This document shows positions 11,760 through 21,564 of a DNA stretch of 64,000 bases, piece by piece. Positions within the stretch are counted from its first letter, which is position 1; each line of letters opens with the position of its first letter. The stretch covers positions 4,278,001 through 4,342,000 of the forward strand of contig CM046004.1 in NCBI GenBank assembly GCA_025175895.1. Reading direction: 5' to 3'. The translations under genes were made by a program, and so were the position numbers. Under the pieces are notes generated by a model. It made no database searches, had not been told where the DNA came from, and saw only the letters and a list, made by a program, of their open reading frames with translations. The DNA is from Wurfbainia villosa (lineage: Eukaryota; Streptophyta; Magnoliopsida; Zingiberales; Zingiberaceae).

Positions 11760-13354
11760 CATTTACGAAAACAAGCAATTTCATGTCCATCTATCCATAA
11801 CATTAAAAAAAAACCAATTTAGGTTCGCATAATAGTTTTGTCAAAATTGTTATATGAATTTAAATTACTCAAATTTTATGAACACTCTACATTTTTATAT
11901 CTTTCTTAGACCAATGTAAAATCATGTAGCAATTTGGACAAAATTGATATGTAAATTTGAACTATTTACATTTTACAAACAAACAATCCTCTCTATTTCT
12001 TAGACCCTCTAAAGTAGTTATATATTTTCTTAATCCTCCATATATTTTTTTAGATCCTCTGGAGTAATTATATATTTTTCCTTTTTCAATTTAGACAATT
12101 TGAGGCTTACTTATCGTTTTCCCCCCCACAATATTCGACATTATCGTCCAACCCTAAAGCAACTTCAATTGAACAGATTAATTGATCCTCCATCCCTTAA
12201 ACTAATCTTCTCTTAAATAGTCCCTTTAGCTATATATATTAGAGTTGCATCTCCTTTAGGTCTAAATATGTATCGATCCAACATTCTTTCTAGCACAATT
12301 TTTTTTTTATTGGTACGCATGCCCTTTGTCTTTATGGAAATATATAATTATTTTATCTAAAGGTTTTTTGGTCCTCGAACGATAACGGGAGCTTGTTGGT
12401 GGCAACGAGTATTTAATATTAAAGTCCCTGTGGAAATAGTGAGTTGGTAAAATCGTGTGATAGTTTACAATTCTCTTTTGGATTTAGAACGATCTTTCAT
12501 GATCTTGTCAATCGCTTCAAGATTTATAAAATTCTTTATAATTTATCTCTCATACAATAACTTTGGAGACAGATCAATAGGGGTCATTAGATTGACTTTT
12601 TTAATCTTTTGCGGAGGTTTTTAATATTGAACTCTAATTTTTATTAAAACAATGGACTCCAATTTTTATTCGGGCTACAAAAGCCCATGCCTAAAGTCAG
12701 CTTTGCATAATCGAATATCCAACTAATCAAAATTGAAAATTTTAATCCAGCTAATTCAGAAATTTATTATATATATATATATATATATATATATCCATTA
12801 TTTTGATTTGTAAAGTTTGATTTCGATTTTAAAATATAAAAATCAATTGAATTCAATAAACTCAAGTAAAATTAAATAAAAAATTGAACAATTGATTATT
12901 TAATTCGATCAATCAATCGATTGATAAAAAAATTTCATTTATTTTAATTTTTGGTCGAATTAATCGATATTTTATAAGTTTCATTTATTTAGTCTTCATG
13001 AAAAATTTGATCAATTTGGTTTATAAAAAAAAAATGTAATTTAATCAATCGATTGGATAACTAATAGATTTGTCAACCGTACTTGCATATTTGACGTTCA
13101 CTTGCTTGTGCAAGGGCTGATGAAAGAACCTTAACCGCCACCACCTCCTTAACCAATACTCACCATTCTACAGTGATTCAGTGGGTTGATGAAAGAATCT
13201 TAACCATCATTGATGAAAATAAACGATCCAAAATATTTTTTTTTTAAGAAAATTAATTAATTGTATCGGAGAATTATCATTATTCGTTATAATAAATTTA
13301 TCTTTCGAATATCAACTTGATTATAATAGTAGAAATATATGTTTGCGCATCAAG
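11760..13354. other. AT-rich intergenic DNA with SINE-like copy and (AT)n
   Basis: Contains a third, weaker copy of the family A SINE-like repeat (about 12395-12640, with AATTTATCTCTCA and GAGACAGATCAATAG) and an (AT)n run at about 12769-12794. No gene or RNA was recognised. Confidence 0.55.
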
Positions 13355-13359
13355 ATTGA

Positions 13360-14423
13360 TGATACCCGTCGAGACGGTGATGGTGAAGTGTCCAAGTAGC
13401 AAAAACAATAAAAGCCGACACTTCGGTGAGGAGAGATGAGGTGTGAGACCGATTTGACGATAACAGGAAAACAACTTTATTGGATGCCCGAGCCGAATGG
13501 TGAAAACCGGGCCAAACGGTGAACCTGCACAACAACAACCGGTCAAGGACGCTGAGAGGAATCTTGGCAATGCCCCTCCGACGCTCAAGGTAGAAAATTA
13601 GTTTGGAGAGGAGAAGAAACTGGAGAGAACTAGTTTATGAGCATTCAGAAAAACTTACCTCCTCTTCTCAAGGAGGACCATATATATAGAGGGGAAACTC
13701 CATTCTCAAGGAACTCTGCCAGTAGAAGTGATATGACCCCAGAAGGTTGTACACTATGATCATTGTTATATGAACTGCATCTAGCACGTGGGCTGCTATT
13801 AATGCACATCGTGTGGTTGATGGGGGACAAGTCTTATTTAATGTGGCGGCTAATCTTCTGAGATTCTGACAGGGAAATCTGCCCTTATGCGTGAGTCGTA
13901 ATTAATACACGTCGCGCGGTTGATAGGAGACAATTCTCAATTAATGCCGCAGACATTCCTCCAAACCTTGTCAGTGACTTATACTTTTGATGAGAATTTG
14001 CCCCGTCAGCTTAATGAAATGACCGTCTCCTTGTTTAAATGGGCTAGCTCATAGTAAAATGGATTATATGAAAGAAACATCGCATCAGCGATGACACATC
14101 TTTGCCGAGAGATACAACGGATGAGACGAACAATCCTCCGTCTAAGAGAAATTCGAGCCGAGACGCGGGGTGTCTGGTATAAGAGAAATCCGAGCCAAGA
14201 CGTGGGGCGTCTGGTATAAGAGAAATCCGAGCCGAGACGCGGGGTGTTTGGTATAAGAGAAGTCTGAGCCGAGATGCGGGGCATCTGATATAAGAGAAGT
14301 CCGAGCTGAGACGCGAGACGTCTGACATAAGAGAAATCCTGATGCCCATTTATCATGAGTCGGAATGGTGCAGTGTGTTCAATCTGTATGTCTAACCATA
14401 GTTTTAGTTTTACCCAGGTATCA
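13360..14423 (-). repeat. 3' LTR of the Tat element
   Basis: 1,064 bp, the downstream LTR in the element's own orientation. It begins TGATACCCGTCGAGACGG and ends CAGGTATCA on the plus strand, and aligns throughout with 43350-44451. It contains five units of a 37-bp tandem repeat (14144-14328, AAGAGAAATCCGAGCCGAGA type), against six in the other LTR. Open frames inside it on either strand are not genes. Confidence 0.93.
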
Positions 14424-14426
14424 TGA

Positions 14427-14440
14427 GCATCCCCCCCCGA
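14427..14440 (-). other. Polypurine tract of the Tat element
   Basis: On the minus strand, CTCGGGGGGGGATG lies just upstream of the 3' LTR. This is where plus-strand DNA synthesis is primed in LTR retrotransposons. Confidence 0.75.
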
Positions 14441-14646
14441 GTCTAGTCGAAGGATAGGTGCAGCCTGACTGACTAGACTGGTCTGGTTCAAACTATGACT
14501 TTTCCTCCTATTCCCCTTTTAATGAGGCATGGTAAAGGCTCCTTGGGAACGGAGAGGATCTCGCTTTTGGACGTATTCATTAATATCCATTAAGGCGACG
14601 ATTCGATTCATGATTGTCCCGTTCCTCTAGGGTTTTCCTGATCGTG

Positions 14647-14704
14647 CCACGTGGCTTGAGGGAAAAACCTCGGGAAAAGGGATCGTCGTGACGCCGCTAT
14701 AAGT
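14647..14704 (+). promoter_or_regulatory. Promoter-like region of the antisense gene (G-box and TATA)
   Basis: A perfect palindromic G-box CCACGTGG (14647-14654) lies about 45 bp upstream of CTATAAGTAG (TATA near 14698). A C/T-rich leader follows, ahead of the ATG at 14851. The spacing fits a plant RNA polymerase II promoter that reads away from the 3' LTR, opposite to gag-pol. A start would be expected near 14725-14735, which argues against the earlier ATG at 14725 as the translation start. Confidence 0.55.
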
Positions 14705-14850
14705 AGTTCACCGTCCCCCTTCCCTTGTCATTTTCTCGTTCGCTGCTTCTTTCCCCCAGTCTCTCGACCATTTTTCTCTTCTTCGCCGACGCCCTTCTAC
14801 TAGTAAGTTTCTCGTTCCCCCACTTTCCTTGCGTTTTCCGTTTATGTTTC

Positions 14851-16844
14851 ATGGCCCCGAAGACCGATCTTTGGTATTTGAGGACTCGCAGCACCGTCGA
14901 CTCAGGGATTCGCTCCGAGGCTCGGGTTGCCTTCCACATTCCTAATTCTTACCGGCTTCGAGCCCCTCAAAAGGACCAGCGCCCTCACGAACCTCCCCCC
15001 GAATTCACCACATTTTTTCTTGACCAACTGCCGGCCGGCCTTCGGTTTCCTCTTCATCCTTTCTTCACTGAGCTATCTACCTACTTTAGGATATCCCTCA
15101 ACCAATTGACTCCTAATGCCTTTAGTATCATCAACGGTTTCATCATTATCTTTTTATTCTACCACCTCCCCCTCTCTGTCGAAGCTTTCCACTCTTGTTT
15201 TTTCCCCAAGAAGAAAGAAGCCGGTGTCTTCTTCTTCTCGGCTCGACAAGAAGTGAAGTTCTTGTCGAACCTGATTACCTCCCATAAACATTGGAAGTCC
15301 AAGTTTGTGTATGTCCGCCCCGAATCACCCTTCCTGTGGCCCACCGGATGGCAGCTCGAGTTGTCACCCTCTCCTTCCATTCGGTCTTTCCGAAAATCTA
15401 CAACCTACCAAGAGATGACCTCAGTTCTACTCGGCCTGAGGTTCGATGTGAACATCCTGCTAGAGGAGGGACTTTTGCATCATTTTGATATAAGTCCAAT
15501 AGAGGCCGAGCTGAGTGGCTCCTTAGGTAAATACAACTTTTATCTCGTCTTCTTTTCCTTATTATTATTTATTACTATTGGTTTTTCTGACTTGTCTATT
15601 TTCTTCTTGATAGCTGAAGTCATGATTCGCGCCTTTATCAGCAAAAAATTGAAGTGGAAAAGGGTGCAGATCATTCCCCCTGAGGATGCTCCTCCTAAGG
15701 TACCCGAAGGAGAAAACTCCGACGCTCCTCCTCCACCTCGGCCCTCCATGGTGGCCGAAGTGATAAGTTTGGGGGGTTCGGAGGAGCGGCAGAGGCAGCA
15801 CAAGAAAAGTCGCCTAGTACTTTCTTCTGCCGAGGGGAGCTCCTCCCAACGCTCCTCTCGACATTCCTCTCCATTCCCAAGTCCTCAACATTCGGCCGGG
15901 CCGAGTGGGGAAGGACCCAGTGGCACAGGGCCAGACATCCCGGAACCCCCGCAGGAGGAACAACCAAGGGATGCCCCTTTACCAGAGGGGCCTTCTTCCT
16001 CCCATCCGCGCAGTTCAAGCCCCATGTCGGAAGTATCCGGCTACCCGCAGCCAAGTCAGGGGCAACCATCCCGGAGCTTTCTTCAAGAAATTCGGGATGT
16101 CGTCGGCGACTCGATTAAAGGAAAATCCATCCCGGCGATCAGCGATGAGATGAATATTTATCTCACCAAGGTAAGTTATCTCTTATTGCTCTTTCAGTTT
16201 TTTGTGGCTAAGTCACATCAATTCGGCTAACTTTTCTATCCCTCTTGCAGTTCTGGGGGTACCATCTGGAGCTAATGGCTCGGCTACCCCCTATGACTGT
16301 CGCCTTTCAACAGATGCGGGCGCAGATGGTCGGCCTGAAGACCCAACTCCGGGATAAGGAAGCGGAGCTCGACCTAGCCCAGTCCGAGGTGGCCATCTTC
16401 CAGGCCAGGGCTGTTCGGCTAAGGGCACAGGAGATGAAGCTCCAATGAGCCCAGCTGGAAGCGAAGGCCGCAGAAGCGACGAAATATAAGGCCAGAGCCG
16501 AGGAAGCGGAGGCTCGATTATTGCAAGCTGAGCATATCAGAACTGCTCAGGCAGAATACGAGGCCAAGCGGCGGGACGAGTTGTTGGATCGAGCCGAGAA
16601 GGCCAAGGATGAGCTGATTTCCTACCGGGCGGGCGAGGAAGGCCGGTGGGAGAATCGGAAGAAGGCATTCCTAGCTTCGGAAGAATTCGCAGACATCCTG
16701 GGAGGTCGTACCCTAGACCTCCTAGAGATAGGATATGAGAGGGCTATCCGGCATTTCAAGGAAGTCGGATACCCCCCGAGGGGGCCTCAGCTAACTTTCT
16801 GGATTTGCAATGTCTTATTGACGAGACACCATATTCGGCACTAG
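14851..16844 (+). CDS. Antisense additional ORF of Tat element, gypsy-type transposon domain (PF04195-like), one premature stop
   Basis: Exons are inferred at 14851-15526, 15614-16170 and 16251-16844. Both introns have GT..AG ends with good plant sites (GGTAAATA to TTGATAG, and GGTAAGTT to CTCTTGCAG). Intron 1 (87 nt) is in frame and free of stops, so its retention would also be tolerated. Intron 2 (80 nt) must be removed, because otherwise translation ends at 16230. I start at the ATG at 14851 (MAPKTDLWYL) because the upstream in-frame ATG at 14725 falls at the expected transcription start. Exon 1 encodes about 225 residues with the motifs LPAGLRFPLHPFFTEL, PNAFSIINGF and HKHWKSKFVYV, matching the putative gypsy-type transposon domain seen in plant retroelement proteins. 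Exon 2 is a proline/serine-rich linker. Exon 3 is a charged alpha-helical coiled coil (about residues 425-560) interrupted by one TGA at 16446, after which the same frame runs on to 16844. The intact reading would be about 608 residues and the actual one about 476. The function of this family is unknown. Its position between integrase and the 3' LTR, on the opposite strand, matches the additional ORFs described in Tat elements. Confidence 0.72.
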
Positions 16845-17229
16845 GAGGGCCTCCTTAATAGTTTTGACCTAGTGTAGTCGGTCGTTTTTCGTTATTGTTT
16901 GTTGTTGTTTTTTTTTCAAGTAAGGGATTTTGTAGCCTTAGTGGCCTTTTCTTATATGAAGGGATCTATTTCTTTAAAAAGAAATATCTATCTATTCGAC
17001 TGAAAAAATCTTGTGTTATCTAATTACGCTTATAATATAACATTGAGCGCACCTCGAATAGTAAGGGATCCGACCGGAAGGAGGATTAACAGAAGAGACC
17101 GAAGGCCGAGTAGGTTGTCTTAAGTAATATTTGGAGCATGGCCGAACGATCGGACTTTAGGCTGTCTGCGATAGGCGGCTCAAAGGAAGCCTAAGTGACA
17201 TTCGCGGAGAATAGCTGACTGTCGATACT

Positions 17230-17985
17230 CGGAACTAACTGTGGTAAGCGATACCCAAGGAGAATAGCCGAATTGAAAATACTTGGGACCAGCTGTGGTA
17301 AGTGATGCCCAAGGAGAATAGTCGAATTGAAAATACTTAAGACCAGCTGTGGTAAGCGATACCCAAGGAGAATAGCCGAATGACTATACTTGGGACCAAC
17401 TGTGATAAGCGATACCCAAGGAGAATAGCTGAATTGAAAATACTTGGGACCAGATGTGGTAAGCAATACCCAAGGAGAATAGCCGAATTGAAAATACTTG
17501 GGACTAGCTGTGGTAAGCGATACCCAAGGAGAATAGCCGAATGACTATACTTGCGACCAGTTGTGATAAGCGATACCCAAGGAGAATAGCCGAATTGAAA
17601 ATACTTTGGACCAGCTATGGTAAGCGATACCCAAGGAGAATAGTCGAATGACTATACTTGGGACCAGTTGTGATAAGCGATACCCAAGGAGAATGGCCGA
17701 ATTGAAAATACTTGAGACCATCTATGGTAAGCGATACCTAAGGAGAATATCGAATGACTATACTTGGGACCAGCTGTGATAAGCGATACCCAAGGAGAAT
17801 AGCCGAATTGAAAATACTTGGGACCAGCTGTGGTAAGCGATACCCAAGGAGAATAGCCGAATTGAAAATACTTGGGACAAGCTGTGGTAAGCGATACCCA
17901 AGGAGAATAGCCGAATGACTATACTTGGGACCAGCTGTGATAAATGATACCTAAAGAGAATAGCCGAATTGAAAATACTTGGTAG
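17230..17985 (+). repeat. Minisatellite in the Tat 3' region (50-55 bp units)
   Basis: About 14 imperfect units containing TAAGCGATACCCAAGGAGAA and TAGCCGAA. Two variants occur: one continues TTGAAAATACTTGGGACC, the other TGACTATACTTGGGACC, and they partly alternate. It lies between the end of integrase and the antisense gene, the position of the hypervariable 3' untranslated region in Tat elements. The stretch 16845-17229 holds the 3' flank of the antisense gene and no other feature. Confidence 0.92.
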
Positions 17986-18032
17986 CTCAATGAACCAAGC
18001 TTTCAGAAAACTGAGTGCGAGTGGAACTTTCA

Positions 18033-19410
18033 TTATAAAGAAGTCTTGTTACATAGGGGTTTATCAAGCATAATAAGGCCGCAGATGGAAAGCATTCCAA
18101 GGCCGAATGAGTTCTTTCCCCTCACTATCTTAGAGATAATAGGCGCCCGAATTGAGTTTCTTGATACCTTTATACGGGCCTTCCCATCGGGGCGATAGTT
18201 TATGAACCTCCCCGGCTGGCTGAACCTTTTTTCACACAAAATCACTTAGCTGAAAGGAGCGAGGTACCACTCTTTTGTTGTAAGCCTGGGTCATTTTCCT
18301 TCGGAAAGCTTACATTCGGCTGGCTGCCTATTCTCGAGCCTCGGATACCAAGTCCAGCTCAGTTAACCTCTTCTCTTGGTTGGTTCCGTCGCCAGGTGTG
18401 TAAGCAGATACTCTGGGAGACCTTATACCGATCTCCACTGGGATGAGAGCTTCGGCCCCATAAACTAAATGGAATGGAGTGAGGCCAGTACTGTCTTTGG
18501 GGGTAGTTCTGTAGGCCCACAAGATACTAGGTAGTTCATTTACCCAGCTTCCTTCCGTATGATCTAACTTGGTTTTGAGCCCTCGGATCAGCTCTCGGTT
18601 GGTGACTTCGGCTTGCCCATTACTCTGCGGGTAAGCCACCGAGGTGAAGACTTGCTGAATCTCCAGCTGTTGGCACCGGTCCTTCAGTTTGCGGCCTTGA
18701 AATTGTCGTTCGTTGTCGGAGACCAATCTCCTGGGAATGACGAACCGGCATATTATATTTTTCCACAGGAATTTTAATACGACTTCTTCAGTTATTTTAG
18801 CCAGCGGCCCTGCCTCTACCCATTTTGAAAAATAGTCCACAACTACTAATAGGAATTTCCTCTGGTTTGGTCCCATGGGCAGCGACCCTACTATGTCCAT
18901 CCCCCACTGATCGAAAGGACAAGGGGCGACAGAGGCCTTTAACAGCTCGACCGGCTTCTAAGAGAAATTTTGATGCTTCTGACAGCTAAGACATACCTGT
19001 ACGCAATGGGAGGCATCTTGCTATAGGGTGGACCAAAAATATCCGGCCAATAGGATTTTTCTTGCGAGAGAGACTCCTCCAGCATGATTTCCACAGCAAC
19101 CTTCGTGTATTTCCCGCATAACATAATCTGCTTCCTCTGGGCCGAGGCATTTGAGTAAGGGTCGAGCGAAAGATCGCTTGTATAATGTGTCCCCGATTAA
19201 GACGAAACGAGTACTTCTTCTCTTGACGACTAGGGCCTCAGCCCGGTCCTCCGGTAATACCCTATTCTTGAGGTAATTGATTAGGGACGCTCTCCAGTCC
19301 GGCGGGCTGTGAGATACCAGCGGTTCTTGATCTATGTTGGAGATGAGATGCATCTCGGCTACCGAGTCCTCTAGGTTCCACGCTGTAAGGGTACTAGCCA
19401 TACGGGCCAA
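18033..19410 (-). pseudogene. Integrase of the Tat element (broken)
   Basis: Two open fragments. 19410-19021 carries the histidine half of the N-terminal zinc finger (REIHEGCCGNHAGG). The cysteine pair (CLSCQ) follows near 18976-18999 after an in-frame stop. 18900-18328 is the catalytic core: the first acidic residue is in MDIVGS, the second in LVSDNERQF (usually SDNGRQF, so G has become E), and the glutamate is in GQAEVTNRE. WVNELPSILWAYRTTPKDSTG is a typical Tat integrase signature just after it. 18245-18033 is a decayed C-terminal part with SQPGRF. The enzyme would insert element cDNA into host DNA, but the stop and the changed core residue make it inactive. Confidence 0.88.
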
Positions 19411-19510
19411 TTCATCGGCCTTCTGATTGTCTGCTCTGTATCTTGTGTAGGACTACTTTCTGGAATTCTGCGGCCAACCTTTGATAAGCTTGTTTATAAC
19501 GTTTCAACCT

Positions 19511-20035
19511 CTAGTTATTAATGTCGAATGATCCCTTGAGCTGTTCTATGACTAATTGGGAATCGGAATGCAGAGAAATCCGAGCAGCCCCGAGATGACG
19601 GGCGGCTTGCATCCCTGCCAATAGGGCCTCGTACTCGGCTTCATTGTTAGAAGCCCGAAAGTTGAGCTGTATGACTATCTGGATAGCATCCCCTTGGGGG
19701 TATATTAATAGTATTCCCACTCCACTGCCTTATTTAGTTGTCGAACCATCCACATATATCTTCCATTCTTCATTCTTCTCTATCTCGGATGTCTCAGCCA
19801 AGAAATCTGCCAGTACTTGCGCTTTGAGAGCCGCACGGGGTTGATACTGGATATCATACTCAGCCAACTCGATAATCCACTTGATTAAGCGGGTGGACGC
19901 TTCCGGATTGTTCAATATCCTTCCGATGCCACTGTTAGTTAAGACTGTGATCGAATGAGATAAAAAATAGGGCCGGAGCTTCCGAGCCGTTATAAGGCAG
20001 GCTGTGGCTAGCTTCTCGTGGTTGTGTACCGCCAA
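19511..20035 (-). pseudogene. Tandem RNase H domains of the Tat element
   Basis: 20035-19730 encodes the end of the ordinary retroelement RNase H (ITVLTNSGIGRILNNPEASTRLIKW and ELAEYDIQYQPRAALKAQVLADFLAE) and runs into a second domain starting WKIYVDGS. After a frame break, 19720-19511 continues with FRASNNEAEYEALLAGM and LHSDSQLVIEQLKG, the core of the additional RNase H acquired by Tat elements. The acidic residues in YVDG, EAEYEAL and SDSQ are present. The break between the two parts makes it a pseudogene. Confidence 0.87.
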
Positions 20036-21124
20036 AGATCTTTTAACAAATGACTGACAAAGTAAATGGGCAGTTGTTTACCTGCTTCCTGCCGAAGTAA
20101 TACGGAAGCCACAGCTTCCTCAGAAGAGGCCAGGTACAACTGCAGTTCTTCTCCGGGGACCGGTTTGGCCAGTGTGGGCAAGTCGGCTATATATTGCTTT
20201 AACTCTGTAAGGGCCTGTTCGCATTTATCATCCCATGAAAACCGAGTCGACTTGTGGAGTATTTTGAAGAAAGGGAGGGTCCGCTCGGCTGACTTAGGGA
20301 TGAACCTTGAGAGGGTCGTTATTCGGCCTAACAGCTTTTGCACTTCCTTGATATTGCGGGGGGAAGCTATGTTCTGTAAGACCTGAGCTTTCTTGGGGTT
20401 GACTTCAATACCATGTTCGGTGACAATGTACCCTAGGAACTTACCTGCACGAACTCCAAATATACATTTTCCTGGGTTGAGCTGAATTCCGTATTGTCGT
20501 AGGGTGCTAAACGTTTCAGTCATGTCTGAGATGACGTCTTCAGCTTTAACAGTTTTGATAAGGATGTCATCGACGTATACCTCTATATTCCGGCATATTT
20601 GTGACCGAAACACTTTATCCATCATCCTTTGATAGGTGACCCCTGCATTCTTTAATCCGAATGACATGACCTTGTAGCAAAAGGTCCCATCGGTGGTGAT
20701 AAAACTGACTTTTTCTTGATCCTCCATGGCAAGTGGAATCTGATGATATCCCTGGTTGACATCTAACATATAAATTAATTCACAGTCAGCAGTGGAATCT
20801 ACCACCTGATCTATTCGAGGCAAGGGGTAGCAATCTTTAGGACATGCTTTATTGAGATCCCTAAAATCTATACACACCCTCCACCTTCCTCTACTACATT
20901 AGTCCACCATTCCGGAACTGATTTCTGGATATATCGACTTAAGCTTGTACCTCAGCTCGAATGATTTGGTCTTTTTCTTGTCCGAAGTGTCTTCTTTTTT
21001 GCCGAATGGGCCGAGACCCAGGAAATATACTTAGCTTGTGCTCCATGACTGTCCGAGAGATGCTCTGGTGTTGCTCACTCGGCCAAGAGAAGATGTCTAG
21101 GTTGTTGGTTAGGCAACCCTTCAT
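20008..21124 (-). pseudogene. Reverse transcriptase of the Tat element
   Basis: 20877-20008 is a 290-codon open segment with the classic blocks CIDFRDLNKACPKDCYPLPR, YMLDVNQGYHQIPLA, FCYKVMSFGLKNAG and EVYVDDILIK (the YVDD catalytic motif is intact, residues 101-104 of the segment), then FLGYIVTEHGIEVNP. The upstream part, 21124-20939, holds DIFSWPSE and RPIRQKRRHFG in another frame, so there is at least one frameshift near 20880-20940. The region shifts frame again into RNase H near 20020. The normal role is copying element RNA into DNA. Confidence 0.9.
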
Positions 21125-21230
21125 CTTCGCTTTTATCTGGCTAATTTATCAAGAAGGAGCCTACTTCCTCGGGCTTTGATCAAACCATACTTGTATTTTC
21201 TCTCTTCTCTTCTGGGCTGTCCGGGGGACC

Positions 21231-21564
21231 TCACTCAGGTGTATACATTGGTGCCTTCGTCCTCCTCTTTCTGGTCCCGCATTTAACTTCTTCCACGTAG
21301 CATTTTCGGGCAGCCATTTGATCTCCGGCTACTTCCCCTACCTGATTTCCCACGGGAAATTTGATTTTCTGATGATAAGTGGAGATAACGGCCTCAAAAG
21401 AAAGTAGGGCTGGCCTTCCCAAAATGATGTTGTAAGCTGAAATAGCGTCCACCACGGTAAAAGTGATCGTCCGCGTACGGCGAGCGGGCTCATCTCCCAG
21501 AGAGAGAGAGGGAGGTTGATTCGGGTGAGTGGAGTGACTTCGTGCCCTGAGAAGCCATATAAAG
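21231..21564 (-). pseudogene. Tat gag-pol, segment downstream of the protease motif
   Basis: Minus-strand reading with FTVVDAISAYNIILGRP followed by LSFEAVISTYHQKIKFP, a conserved stretch that follows the aspartic protease in Tat polyproteins. It directly abuts the insertion site of the nested element at 21565. The other half of the protease domain lies at 31932-32243. Confidence 0.82.

Noticed and set aside
14006..14491. Minus-strand frames with repeated SRLGLLLYQTP-like units
   Set aside because: They translate the 37-bp LTR repeat and span the end of the LTR. The reading differs in the partner LTR.
14725..14850. Upstream in-frame ATG (14725) as the start of the antisense gene
   Set aside because: It lies at about the expected transcription start downstream of the TATA box. 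The residues it adds are hydrophobic, low-complexity translation of a pyrimidine-rich leader.
17230..17985. Regularly spaced repeats resembling a CRISPR array
   Set aside because: The units are contiguous and the parts between conserved words are also repeated, so there are no unique spacers. The context is a plant retrotransposon.
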